From NCBI RefSeq assembly GCF_918741295.1, contig NZ_CAKKNB010000002.1, positions 682,001 through 746,000 on the forward strand: DNA of 64,000 nucleotides. Reading direction: 5' to 3'. Made by a program: the position numbers and the translations under genes. A model generated the notes under the pieces. It saw only the letters and a program-made list of their open reading frames with translations, had not been told where the DNA came from and did no database searches. Position 1 is the stretch's first letter. Every line of letters starts with the position of its first letter. This DNA comes from Aquabacterium sp. CECT 9606. Its GTDB lineage: Bacteria; Pseudomonadota; Gammaproteobacteria; Burkholderiales; Burkholderiaceae_C. Of this stretch, positions 17,368 through 25,197 are shown in pieces.

Positions 17368-17430
17368 TAGGCCGAATGGGGGTTCTTCTTGAAGCGCTTG
17401 GGGGTTGACTTCGAGGTGCTGGACACCTGA
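17368..17430. repeat. Chimeric scar: mtgA fragment joined to rubredoxin 3' end
   Basis: Bases 17368-17404 match 18891-18927, inside mtgA, at 36 of 37 positions. Bases 17403-17430 match 16507-16534, the end of the rubredoxin gene, at 26 of 28, including the stop codon. The two blocks abut at a short G-run. Read on the minus strand, the first block still encodes the MtgA peptide KRFKKNPHSAY. This looks like the breakpoint of a tandem duplication or insertion event that was later reshaped. Confidence 0.75.
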
Positions 17431-17488
17431 TCTGCTTGTAAAGTGGTGGTTTGACGCCACCCCTCGGGTTTTCAGACCTGCGCCCACC

Positions 17489-18109
17489 ATGACTTCCGCC
17501 GCCGCAGTCCCGGATGACGACCTGCTCGATTCGGGCTACCTGAGCGTGCTGCGGCAGCAGATGGTGAAGTTCGCCCACCTGCACCTGGGCGATGCGCACC
17601 TGGCCGAAGATGCCGTGCAGGAAGCCCTGGCCGGTGCCTTGGTGGGCGCCGAGCGCTTCGCGGGCCGTGCCGCCCTCAAGACCTGGGTGTTCGCCATCCT
17701 CAAAAACAAAGTAGCCGATGTCTTGCGCCACAAGCAGCGCATGGTGGACGCCAGCAGCCTGTGCAAGGAAAACGAAGAAGACGCGACCCATGAATTGTTC
17801 GACCAGCGTGGTCACTGGTTGGCAGACAGCCGTCCCACCGCCTGGGACGATCCGCAGGCCTGCCTGGCGCAACAGCAGTTCTGGTTGGTGTTCGAGGCCT
17901 GCCTGGATGGCGTGCCGGCCCAGCATTCGCGCGTGTTCATGATGCGCGAGTTCATGGGCTTTGAAACCGACGAGATCTGCGTGACGGTGGGAATCACCTC
18001 GGCCAACCTGTTCGTGATGCTGCACCGGGCGCGCCTGCGCTTGCAAGAGTGCCTGGGCCAGCGTTGGTTCGACGCCGCCGATGCGCCAAAGAAGAAGGGA
18101 CGTCGATGA
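17489..18109 (+). CDS. ECF-type RNA polymerase sigma factor
   Basis: 206-residue sigma-70 family factor. Region 2 is visible in LRQQMVKFAHLHLGDAHLAEDAVQEAL with the helix GRAALKTWVFAILKNKVADVLR, and region 4 in PAQHSRVFMMREFMGFETDEICVTVGITSANLFVMLHRARLRL, the recognition helix-turn-helix. The start at 17489 (MTSAAAVPDDDLL) lacks a clear Shine-Dalgarno, but the extension upstream would run into the scar sequence. Its stop overlaps the next gene's ATG (ATGA), so the factor and the small HxxxCxxC protein are translationally coupled, the usual sigma/anti-sigma arrangement. The inducing signal is unknown. Confidence 0.88.
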   Translation: MTSAAAVPDDDLLDSGYLSVLRQQMVKFAHLHLGDAHLAEDAVQEALAGALVGAERFAGRAALKTWVFAILKNKVADVLRHKQRMVDASSLCKENEEDATHELFDQRGHWLADSRPTAWDDPQACLAQQQFWLVFEACLDGVPAQHSRVFMMREFMGFETDEICVTVGITSANLFVMLHRARLRLQECLGQRWFDAADAPKKKGRR

Positions 18110-18312
18110 ATTGCGATCGAGCCACCCGACTGATCTCCGAGTCGCAGGACCGCCTGCTGACGGCCGGTGAGCGCACCGTCCTGGAGGTCCACACCTGGAC
18201 CTGCGTGGGTTGCCGCAACTTCAAAAGGCAGGTGGGATTTTTGCGCCAGGCCATGGCCGCCTTCGCGCAGCGCCACGACGATGACGAGGATCCCCCGATG
18301 GGCCGAGTGTAA
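18106..18312 (+). CDS. Small zinc-finger-like anti-sigma factor candidate
   Basis: 68 residues, starting MNCDRATRLISESQDRLL, a typical opening of zf-HC2/ZAS anti-sigma domains, with the HxxxCxxC pattern in EVHTWTCVGC and the first Cys at residue 3. It overlaps the sigma gene by four bases. There is no membrane segment, so it would be a soluble sensor or regulator. By family knowledge such proteins sequester their cognate ECF factor and can respond to redox or metal through the Cys/His site. The activity here is inferred. Confidence 0.75.
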   Translation: MNCDRATRLISESQDRLLTAGERTVLEVHTWTCVGCRNFKRQVGFLRQAMAAFAQRHDDDEDPPMGRV

Positions 18313-18361
18313 GAACTCGCCGGTCCGGGCGACTCATGAACAAGATCATCAGGAGCTTGCC

Positions 18362-18832
18362 ATGACCTCTCTCATCGAACGCTGGATCGAACCAGCCGCG
18401 CAACAGGCCCAGCGGGCCGAGCCTTGGGCGCAATCCCTGGCCCTGCTGGCTGCGCGCTTGTACCTGCTGGACGTGTTTTTCAAATCGGGCCTGACCAAGC
18501 TGCAGGATTGGGACGCGACGCTCTTCCTGTTCGCCGAGGAATACCACGTGCCGGTTTTGCCACCCGAGTTGGCCGCCTGGTTGGGCACGGGGGGCGAACT
18601 GGCCTTCTCGGTGTTGCTGGCCGTGGGATTGTTCAGCCGCCCTGCTGCCTTGGGCGTGTTCTTCCTGAATGCCGTGGCGGCCTGCAGCTACCCGGACATC
18701 AGCGTCGCGGGCTTGAAGGACCACGTGCTGTGGGCCGTGCTGAGCTTGGCCTTGGTGCTGTTCGGGCCGGGCCGGCTGGCGCTGGACGCCTGGCTGATGC
18801 CGCGTTGGCTGCCATTCTTGCGGCGGCGCTGA
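18362..18832 (+). CDS. DoxX family membrane protein
   Basis: 156 residues with four predicted membrane segments. The DoxX pattern is seen in AARLYLLDVFFKSGLTKLQDW, followed by ELAFSVLLAVGLFSRPAALGVFFLNAVAA and HVLWAVLSLALVLFGPG. AGGAG precedes the ATG at 18362. DoxX-like proteins often sit in ECF-sigma operons linked to oxidative or metal stress, and here the gene follows the anti-sigma gene by 49 bp, so it is the likely target or effector of the sigma factor. The biochemical role of the family is poorly defined. Convergent and adjacent to mtgA, with no space for a terminator. Confidence 0.85.
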   Translation: MTSLIERWIEPAAQQAQRAEPWAQSLALLAARLYLLDVFFKSGLTKLQDWDATLFLFAEEYHVPVLPPELAAWLGTGGELAFSVLLAVGLFSRPAALGVFFLNAVAACSYPDISVAGLKDHVLWAVLSLALVLFGPGRLALDAWLMPRWLPFLRRR

Positions 18833-19633
18833 TCAGGGCAACTCGACGCCCTGCAAGCGCGCGGCGATGGTGGCGCCCCGGCCCGACACATAGGCCGAAT
18901 GGGGGTTCTTCTCGAAGCGCTTGGGGGCCGGCAGCATCACCGCCAACCTGCCCGCGGGCGTGGCACTGAGCTGGCTGGCATCAACCCGGAAATAATGGCG
19001 CGCGGCCGCCTGTGCACCAAAGATGCCTTCGCCCCATTCCACATTGTTGAGGTAGATGCACAGGATGCGCTCCTTGCTCAGCAGGCCTTCCAGCATGAAG
19101 GTGATCACAAACTCCTGGCCTTTGCGCAGGAAGTTGCGCTCGCCACTCAAGAACAGGTTCTTGGCCAGTTGCTGGGTGATGGTCGAGCCGCCGATGACCT
19201 TGGGCGTGGCGCTCAGGGCACGCGCTGGCGCCTCAGGCGGTTTGCGTCCGCGTGATTGGGCCCGAGCCACCGCGCGTTCATAGCGGGCCTGGGCTTGCGC
19301 GCGGGCCTTGTCCATCTTGGCCTGGGCCTGGTTGTTGCGTTTCCAGGCGTTTTCCAGGGCATCCCATTCGACGCCGCTGTGGTCCGCGAAGTTGGCATCC
19401 TCTGAGGCGATCACGGCGCGCTTGAGGTTGTCGGAGATCTCGGCATAGGGCCGCCACTCCTGGCTCCACAGCACCTCGTGCTTGTCTCGGGCCAACCGGA
19501 ACACCTCGCTGCGCTGGAAGGTGGTGGACTGCGGATCGACCACGGCCATCAGGGCGATGCGCGCCGCGAAGTAGAGTTGCAGGGACAGACCGCCCAGCAC
19601 GGTCAAAACGATGATCCGCCAAAAGTGTCGCAT
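18833..19633 (-). CDS. mtgA: Monofunctional biosynthetic peptidoglycan transglycosylase
   Basis: Inner-membrane GT51 glycosyltransferase polymerising lipid II into glycan strands. 266 residues: an N-terminal membrane anchor (IIVLTVLGGLSLQLYFA), the catalytic EDANFADHSGVEWD (Glu near residue 78), GGSTITQQLAKNLFL, and KGQEFVITFMLEGLLSKERILCIYLN. Residues about 100-145 form an Ala/Gln/Arg-rich, probably coiled-coil insertion between the first two motifs, longer than in E. coli MtgA. The stop abuts doxX. The start shares a base with the end of aroE, so it is expressed from the operon above. A copy of part of its 3' region lies in the scar at 17368-17404. Confidence 0.94.
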   Translation of the reverse strand: MRHFWRIIVLTVLGGLSLQLYFAARIALMAVVDPQSTTFQRSEVFRLARDKHEVLWSQEWRPYAEISDNLKRAVIASEDANFADHSGVEWDALENAWKRNNQAQAKMDKARAQAQARYERAVARAQSRGRKPPEAPARALSATPKVIGGSTITQQLAKNLFLSGERNFLRKGQEFVITFMLEGLLSKERILCIYLNNVEWGEGIFGAQAAARHYFRVDASQLSATPAGRLAVMLPAPKRFEKNPHSAYVSGRGATIAARLQGVELP

Positions 19634-20499
19634 CAGGGGGAAGGTGTGCGGTTGAGGGGTGCGTCAAGCTGAGCACGCAAGGACGCCAGCACCGGGGCCG
19701 TGTCAGGCCGGATGCCACGCCACACGGCGAAGCTTTCGGCGGCTTGCTCCACCAGCATGCCCAGGCCATCGCGGGCCAGGGCGTGGTGGTCGCGCGCCCA
19801 TTGCAGGAAGGGCTGCGCGGCGGGGCCATACATCATGTCCAGGGCCAGGGTGCCGGGGCGCAGCACGCCGGGGCCCACGGGCACGCCACCGCCTGACAAG
19901 CTGGCCGCCGTGCCGTTGATGAAGACGTCGTAGGCCTGGCCGGCGTTGTCCAGCGATCGGGCGGTGAGGCGCACCTGGTGTTCTGCGGCCCAATCGGCGT
20001 GCCGGTCAACCAGGGCCTGGGCCTTGTCAAAGCTGCGGTTGGCCAGCACGATCTCTGCGGGGCGCGCCTCGATCAAGGGCCCGAGCACGCCCGCGCTGGC
20101 ACCGCCGGCGCCCAGCAACAGCACGCGCTGGCCGCTCAGGGCCACGCCGGCGTTGACGGTGATGTCGCGCACCAGGCCCACGCCATCGGTGTTGTCGGCC
20201 AGCCAGCCGCCTTCCGAGGGGGCGTCAAAGCGCAGGGTGTTGGCCGCTTGCGCCAGTTCTGCCCGAGGCGTGCGGCGCGCGGCCATCTCGAAAGCTTCGA
20301 ACTTGAAAGGCACGGTGACGTTGCAGCCGCGTGCGCCATGGTCGGCAAAGGCTTGCAAGGTGGCCTTGAAACCATCCAGGGGGCACAGCAGGCGCCCGTA
20401 GTCCAGGTGCTGCCCCGTCTGTTGGGCGAACTGCTGGTGGATGGTGGGTGAGCGGCTGTGCTCCACCGGGTTGCCGGCCACGGCGTAGCGGTCAATCAT
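19633..20499 (-). CDS. aroE: Shikimate dehydrogenase
   Basis: NADPH-dependent reduction of 3-dehydroshikimate to shikimate in aromatic amino-acid synthesis. 288 residues from the ATG at 20499: [21 protein letters not shown] contains the substrate-binding SRSP loop, [13 protein letters not shown] carries the catalytic Lys, NTDGVG follows, and [17 protein letters not shown] is the nucleotide-binding Rossmann loop. The C-terminal part has LALDMMYGP. The ATG overlaps the stop of the TonB-like gene (ATGA), so it is translationally coupled. A much longer open frame upstream lies inside the preceding gene and was rejected. Confidence 0.96.
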   Translation of the reverse strand: MIDRYAVAGNPVEHSRSPTIHQQFAQQTGQHLDYGRLLCPLDGFKATLQAFADHGARGCNVTVPFKFEAFEMAARRTPRAELAQAANTLRFDAPSEGGWLADNTDGVGLVRDITVNAGVALSGQRVLLLGAGGASAGVLGPLIEARPAEIVLANRSFDKAQALVDRHADWAAEHQVRLTARSLDNAGQAYDVFINGTAASLSGGGVPVGPGVLRPGTLALDMMYGPAAQPFLQWARDHHALARDGLGMLVEQAAESFAVWRGIRPDTAPVLASLRAQLDAPLNRTPSP

Positions 20500-21392
20500 G
20501 GGGCGCTTTCTCCGTTGGGCATGACGGCCTGGGTCGAGGCTTCGAGGGAGGCGTCGCGGGTGAAACGGAATCGGGACGACACCAGCAGCAAATCGCGGCC
20601 CTGGCTCACTTCCAAAGGCACGGCGCCAAAGGGGCCGGCCTTCTTGACGATGGACTGTGCACGCTTGTCCAGCTGCTTGTTGCCCGAGCTTTGGGTCACG
20701 ATGGCTTCGATGACCTGGCCTTTGCGGTCGATCCACACCTCCATGACCAGCTCGCCATACAGTTTCTTGCCATTGTTGCCGGTGGGGAAGTGCTCGGTGC
20801 CAGCCCGCTCGATGATGGTGCGGAAGTGGCTGTAGTACATCGCATCGCTCGACCTCAGCGTGGCGGGGCTGAGGTAGCGCTTCTTGGGCCGCGAGTTCTC
20901 GGCCCGGATGCGCTTGTCGATCTCGGCCAGCAGTTCGGTGAGCTGACGGCGGCGCTCTTCGTCGGCGCGGTTCTGGGCGCTTTCCAGCTTTTGGCGCGGT
21001 TGGGGTGGCGGCAGGCTCGACAACTCGTTCTGGATCTGGGTGAGCAGTTGCTGCTGCTCGACCTGCATCATCTCGACCATGCGCTGCGATTCGTCGAGCG
21101 CCTCGCCCACCTCGGTTTGAAAGGCGGGTGGCAGGGGCGAGGTGGCCCGGCCTTCGCCTTCGCCACCGCCTTGCAGGTTGTGCTGCGCCAGCGCCTGCGC
21201 CTTCTCAGGCCGCTGCTCGCTGCCGGCGTTGACGAGGATCACCTCCAGCGGCGTGTCCTTGAAGACGCGGTTGAAGCCTTCGGGGTCGACGAAGCGCACG
21301 GTGATCAGCACCGCGTGGACCGCCACGGAGACGATCAGCGTTTTGTGCAGCAGGGTGAGGTGGCTCAGGGCCGCGCGCAGGCGTTGCAGCAT
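20496..21392 (-). CDS. TonB-like energy transducer protein
   Basis: 298 residues from the ATG at 21392. One N-terminal membrane segment ([18 protein letters not shown]), a Gln/Glu-rich probably coiled periplasmic linker with PPPQP, and a C-terminal TonB-like domain ([35 protein letters not shown]). Such proteins span the periplasm and use an ExbB/ExbD motor to energise an outer-membrane partner. No ExbBD is adjacent here; the gene sits between an RNase and aroE, the common order in Burkholderiales. The start further upstream would overlap the RNase gene and adds Pro/Arg-rich sequence unlike a leader. Confidence 0.8.
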   Translation of the reverse strand: MLQRLRAALSHLTLLHKTLIVSVAVHAVLITVRFVDPEGFNRVFKDTPLEVILVNAGSEQRPEKAQALAQHNLQGGGEGEGRATSPLPPAFQTEVGEALDESQRMVEMMQVEQQQLLTQIQNELSSLPPPQPRQKLESAQNRADEERRRQLTELLAEIDKRIRAENSRPKKRYLSPATLRSSDAMYYSHFRTIIERAGTEHFPTGNNGKKLYGELVMEVWIDRKGQVIEAIVTQSSGNKQLDKRAQSIVKKAGPFGAVPLEVSQGRDLLLVSSRFRFTRDASLEASTQAVMPNGESAP

Positions 21393-21414
21393 GGGGATGG
21401 GTTGAAGGAAGTGA

Positions 21415-23484
21415 TCAGGCCTCGGGGCTGGCCGGGGGCGGCGCATCGGCATCGGTCACGTCGATGGCCAGGGTCAGCGGTCCCGCATTGTCCAGTGCTT
21501 CGTCGGCCTCATCACCCTCGGCATCACCCTGATCCGTGGCCGCGCTGGCGGTTTCATCAATGCGGGCGACGACGCTGGCGTGCACGTCCAGGGTCAGCTC
21601 ATCGACGCCTGTCACGCGCACGCGCACGCGGGCGTTGCGCGGCAGGCTGTCGGCGCCGATGGCTCGGAACACCAAAGGCAGGTTGTCGGCGCGGACCAGG
21701 CCGTTGATCATCACGGCGCAATCGAGTTCGGTGATGTTCTGCTGGCCCAGGTAGCGCAGCGTCCAATAGCGTTCCAGGCTGGACTGGAAGCCGTTGTAGG
21801 TGCTGTAGGCGGCATCAAAATTGGAGATGATCGAGAACAGGTCGGCATCCTTCGGCTTGAAGGGTGCGACCAGGGCGGCCGTGCGGCCATGCTTGGCCAC
21901 GGCGATGATCTGCCACTGGTTGACCAGGTCGACATAGCGGCGCAGCGGCGAGGTGGCCCAGGTGTACTGCGCCACGCCCATGCCGGCGTGCGGCAGGGCC
22001 TTGGTGCCCATGCGCACCTTGATGCCGGGTTGCAGGCTGGCCTGGCTGCGGTAGATGCCGGGCAGGCCGAAGTCGTTCAGCCAGCCGCCCCAGGTACTGT
22101 TGGCCAAAATCATGGCCTCGGCGACGATCAGGTCGAGCGGCGAGCCGCGCTGGCGTGTGCCGATGACGACCTGCTCGGTGCCGCTGGGTTCCTGGCGGTC
22201 TTCCGTGGTGTTCTCGCTGCCGTCGGGTTCGACCAGCTTGAAGGTGTAGTCGGGGCGGTTGAAGTTCTCGGGCTTGCCGCGCACGACTTCGCGCTGGGCC
22301 TTCAAATGCTTGGCCAGGCGGAAGGCGAAGGTCAGCTCGGGGCCGAAAGCGTACGTTGCTTCGGCCTCGCCATTGAGCGTGGCTTCGGTGACGATGCCGT
22401 CGAGCTTGTCGTGGCGCAGGTTGGCGGCGATGGGCACGGTTTCCAGGCGCGTCTCGCTGCCTTTGACTTCCAGCGTGGCCTCGTCGTACGTGACGTAGAG
22501 CGACACGGCGGGGCAGTGGCGGCCTTCTTGCAAGGTGTAGCGCTGCACCACCTCGTCGGGCAGCATGGTCAGCTTGTGGCCGGGCATGTAGACGGTGGAC
22601 ATGCGGTTGCGCGCCACCACATCGACCGGCGTGCCGGGCGCGATCGCCAGGCCCGGCGCGGCGATGTGGATGCCGTAGATGACGGTGCCGCTGCCCAGGC
22701 CTTGCACCGACAGGGCATCGTCGATCTCGGTGGTGCTGGAATCGTCGATCGAGAAGGCCTGCACGGGCGCCAGAGGCAGCTCGTCCTTGATGGGCGGCGC
22801 GTCGAGCGCAGGGAAGCCGGTGCCCTTGGGGAAGTTCTCGAACAAAAAGCGCCGCCAGTGGAACTGGTAGGGGCTGTCGATGGCGCCGGCGTCTTTCAGC
22901 AGGTCGAGCGGTGCGCGTTGCGAGCGCTTGGAGGCTTCGACCACGGCCTTGTATTCGGCACCATTTTTGTCGGGCTTGAAGAGGATCTTGTAGAGCTGTT
23001 CGCGGATGGGCGCGGGGCAGCTGCCTTTGACCAGGTCTTCGGTCCACGATTCGATCTGGGCGGCGACTTGCTTCTTGCGCTCGATGGCGAGCAAGGCTTG
23101 CTTGAGGATGTCTTCCGGCGCCTTGCGAAAGCGCCCCTTGCCACGGCGGTGGAAATAGTGCGGCGCGTCGTACAGGCGGAACAGCATGGCTGCCTGCTGG
23201 ATGGCGTCGGCCTTGTCGCTGAAGTATTCCTTGGCCAGGTCTTCGAAGCCGAACTCGTCTTCCGGCGCGACCTCCCAGACCAGGTCCAGGTCGATCTCAA
23301 GCGCCTGGGCCGCGCCCTGCGTCAGCACCTCGGCCGGGTTGGGCTTGGCGAACTTGATCAGCACGTTGGCGGTTTTCGCCTTCACGCGCTTGCCCGAATC
23401 AAGCTCGATTTGCATCGAGCTGTCGGCTTCGGACATCACACGGCCAGCCTGGAATTTTCCGGCGTCGTCAAAAAGGGCAAACAT
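21415..23484 (-). CDS. Ribonuclease II/R family exoribonuclease
   Basis: 3'-5' exoribonuclease of the RNB superfamily, 689 residues. The catalytic block is AFSIDDSSTTEIDDALSV with its metal-binding aspartates, followed by VVARNRMSTVYMPGHKLTMLP and the second conserved block YTWATSPLRRYVDLVNQWQI, typical of the active-site Arg/Tyr region. The C-terminal S1-like part (ARVRVRVTGVDEL) is short and followed by an acidic Ala-rich tail. The N-terminal domain does not look like the E. coli RNase II cold-shock pair, so I leave open whether this is rnb or a shorter vacB-like enzyme. ATG 23484 is preferred over a TTG one codon upstream. Confidence 0.9.
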   Translation of the reverse strand: MFALFDDAGKFQAGRVMSEADSSMQIELDSGKRVKAKTANVLIKFAKPNPAEVLTQGAAQALEIDLDLVWEVAPEDEFGFEDLAKEYFSDKADAIQQAAMLFRLYDAPHYFHRRGKGRFRKAPEDILKQALLAIERKKQVAAQIESWTEDLVKGSCPAPIREQLYKILFKPDKNGAEYKAVVEASKRSQRAPLDLLKDAGAIDSPYQFHWRRFLFENFPKGTGFPALDAPPIKDELPLAPVQAFSIDDSSTTEIDDALSVQGLGSGTVIYGIHIAAPGLAIAPGTPVDVVARNRMSTVYMPGHKLTMLPDEVVQRYTLQEGRHCPAVSLYVTYDEATLEVKGSETRLETVPIAANLRHDKLDGIVTEATLNGEAEATYAFGPELTFAFRLAKHLKAQREVVRGKPENFNRPDYTFKLVEPDGSENTTEDRQEPSGTEQVVIGTRQRGSPLDLIVAEAMILANSTWGGWLNDFGLPGIYRSQASLQPGIKVRMGTKALPHAGMGVAQYTWATSPLRRYVDLVNQWQIIAVAKHGRTAALVAPFKPKDADLFSIISNFDAAYSTYNGFQSSLERYWTLRYLGQQNITELDCAVMINGLVRADNLPLVFRAIGADSLPRNARVRVRVTGVDELTLDVHASVVARIDETASAATDQGDAEGDEADEALDNAGPLTLAIDVTDADAPPPASPEA

Positions 23485-23524
23485 CAATGAGGGTTCGGTA
23501 GGAAGAAGGGCAGCGCGTATTGTC

Positions 23525-24127
23525 CTACGGCTGCTGGCTCAGGCCCAGAAACCACAAAACCTGAGGCAATTGGGGCGCGAAATCAGTCAAGGCGTGGTCG
23601 CCGCCTTCCAGGAGCGTCAGCCGCGTGCCGGGGTAGTGCGCCACCATTTCGCGCCAGTCCAGCACTTCGTCGCCTTTGGCGATGACGGGCAGATAGCGTT
23701 CGGGCCGGGTGATGGGGTAGGGCGAGATGGCCTTGAATTCGTCGATGAACTCAGGGCGGAAGAAGAACTTGGCGTCCGGGTCGTGGAAATTGCTCAACTC
23801 GCCAATGTAGCGGGCCAGATCACGGGCGGGCGCCACGGCGGGGTTGATGAGCACCGCGCGGCAGCCCAACTGCTCGGCCAGCACCGTGGCGTAGAAGCCG
23901 CCGAGGGACGAGCCCATCACGGCCATGCTGTCTCGGGGCCAGTCGGCCACCTGCGTCTGGATGTCGGCCCAGGCCTGCGCCGGGGATGGTGGCAACTGAG
24001 GGCAGGCCCAGGTGACGCTCTGGCCTGGGGCGTTCAAGGCATCAACGATGGCGGCCATCTGTTGCGCCTTGGTGGAGCGCGGAGAGGAGCGAAAGCCGTG
24101 CAGGTAGAGCAGGTGCGTGGTGGTCAT
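23525..24127 (-). CDS. YqiA-like esterase/alpha-beta hydrolase
   Basis: 200-residue alpha/beta hydrolase of the UPF0227/YqiA type. It begins LLYLHGFRSSPRSTKAQQM, the oxyanion-loop region of this family. The nucleophile elbow is MGSSLGGFYA (Ser), the acid is in AKGDEVLDWREM, and the histidine in EGGDHALTDF. YqiA of E. coli hydrolyses short acyl esters and has no assigned pathway. It lies 40 bp upstream of the ribonuclease gene in the same direction and may be the first gene of the rnb-tonB-aroE-mtgA transcript. Confidence 0.85.
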   Translation of the reverse strand: MTTTHLLYLHGFRSSPRSTKAQQMAAIVDALNAPGQSVTWACPQLPPSPAQAWADIQTQVADWPRDSMAVMGSSLGGFYATVLAEQLGCRAVLINPAVAPARDLARYIGELSNFHDPDAKFFFRPEFIDEFKAISPYPITRPERYLPVIAKGDEVLDWREMVAHYPGTRLTLLEGGDHALTDFAPQLPQVLWFLGLSQQP

Positions 24128-24165
24128 GGGCCTGCACTATGACAGCTGCGGCCGCGCCTGGGTGC

Positions 24166-24273
24166 TCAGTGGCGCCGCTGCCTTGACAGCCGGGCCATGC
24201 GCTGCCGGTTGCGCGCAGCCAGGTGGCTGACGGCGGTGATCATGGCGAAAGACATCAGTGCAATGGTCAACAT
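24166..24273 (-). CDS. Putative 35-residue membrane-associated small protein
   Basis: A small open frame with an unusually strong Shine-Dalgarno (AGGAGG six bases before the ATG). The product begins MLTIALMSFAMITAVSHL, a hydrophobic helix, and ends in a strongly basic Arg/Gln tail (RNRQRMARLSRQRRH). This is the layout of small bitopic membrane proteins. It lies between the esterase and a PEP-CTERM gene in the same orientation, 83 bp after the latter. No family is recognised, and the call rests on the ribosome-binding site and amino-acid pattern only. Confidence 0.45.
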   Translation of the reverse strand: MLTIALMSFAMITAVSHLAARNRQRMARLSRQRRH

Positions 24274-24356
24274 GGGGCCTCCTGTTCGTGAGCACCCCAG
24301 CATGCGCCGATTCGCAACCCCGCGAATGAGGGGTTTACCTTAGTTGAATCGTCATT

Positions 24357-25169
24357 TCACGTGAATGAAGTTTGGGCCGGGCCGCCTTGGCGGCGGCGCA
24401 TGAACACGCCGCCAGCGGCCAAGCCCAGCAGGGCAAACACCGCGGTGCTGGGCTCGGGCACGGCCGCTGTCAGCGCCACGTCGTTCACCGTCAGCAGCGA
24501 GGTCTGGTCGGCCGCGTCCAGGTCGGCCACCGCCAGCGACAGGGTCACCGTGCCGGCGCTCGTGAAGGTGTGGCTGAAGCTGTTCGATCCGGTCTGCAGC
24601 AATTGGCCGTTGCCGTTGACCGACTGAGTGGCCTGGGCCGCATCGCCCAGGGCCAGCACCTGCAGGCCATTGACTGTGTGGGTGTCGATGACCACGAAAG
24701 CGCGGTCGGCGAAATCGCGGTCGGCGCTCAGCAGGTTCCAGGTGAAGCTCAGTGTGTCGCCGGCCTGCACGGTGAAGCTCTGACGGGCGCCCGAGCCTTC
24801 CGCCAGGATGCTGGTGAAGTTGACCGGGTCCGGGTGCAGCGAGCCGATGGTCACGCCCACGAAGTCTTCCAGGCCGCCAGCGCTGCCGATGGCGCCAGCT
24901 TCCTGGCCAGACACGTTGTAGTGGCCGCTGGTCAGCGGGTAGTCGTCAAAGCCCAGGGTGGCGGTGCTCAACACCAAGGTGCTGCTGCTGATGGGCAGTG
25001 CCAGGCCGGCAGGGCTGCTGCTCAGCGCGGCCACGTCGCCGAAGGTCTGCCAGCCGGCGAGGCCGGCCGAGAAGTTGCCGTTGGCAATGTTGGCGTGGGC
25101 CAGGGAGCCCGCCATCAAGCCGGCCACCAGAACGGCGGTGCGGGCGAGGCGTGTGTAGCTTGCGTGCAT
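24357..25169 (-). CDS. PEP-CTERM protein with carbohydrate-binding-like jellyroll body
   Basis: 270 residues. Sec signal at the N-terminus (TAVLVAGLMAGSLAHA, cleavage near residue 26), immediately followed by NIANGNFSAGLAGWQTFGDV, an opening typical of beta-jellyroll modules seen in many PEP-CTERM and carbohydrate-binding proteins. The C-terminus is a full sorting signal: AVPEPSTAVFALLGLAAGGVFMRRRQ. AAGGAA precedes the ATG. The gap to the upstream nuclease gene is only 28 bp, so it is likely cotranscribed with it. The mature protein would be delivered to the surface or extracellular matrix by an exosortase encoded elsewhere. Function unknown. Confidence 0.88.
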   Translation of the reverse strand: MHASYTRLARTAVLVAGLMAGSLAHANIANGNFSAGLAGWQTFGDVAALSSSPAGLALPISSSTLVLSTATLGFDDYPLTSGHYNVSGQEAGAIGSAGGLEDFVGVTIGSLHPDPVNFTSILAEGSGARQSFTVQAGDTLSFTWNLLSADRDFADRAFVVIDTHTVNGLQVLALGDAAQATQSVNGNGQLLQTGSNSFSHTFTSAGTVTLSLAVADLDAADQTSLLTVNDVALTAAVPEPSTAVFALLGLAAGGVFMRRRQGGPAQTSFT

Positions 25170-25197
25170 GAATGGTTTCCTTGGGTACTTCGGTGAA

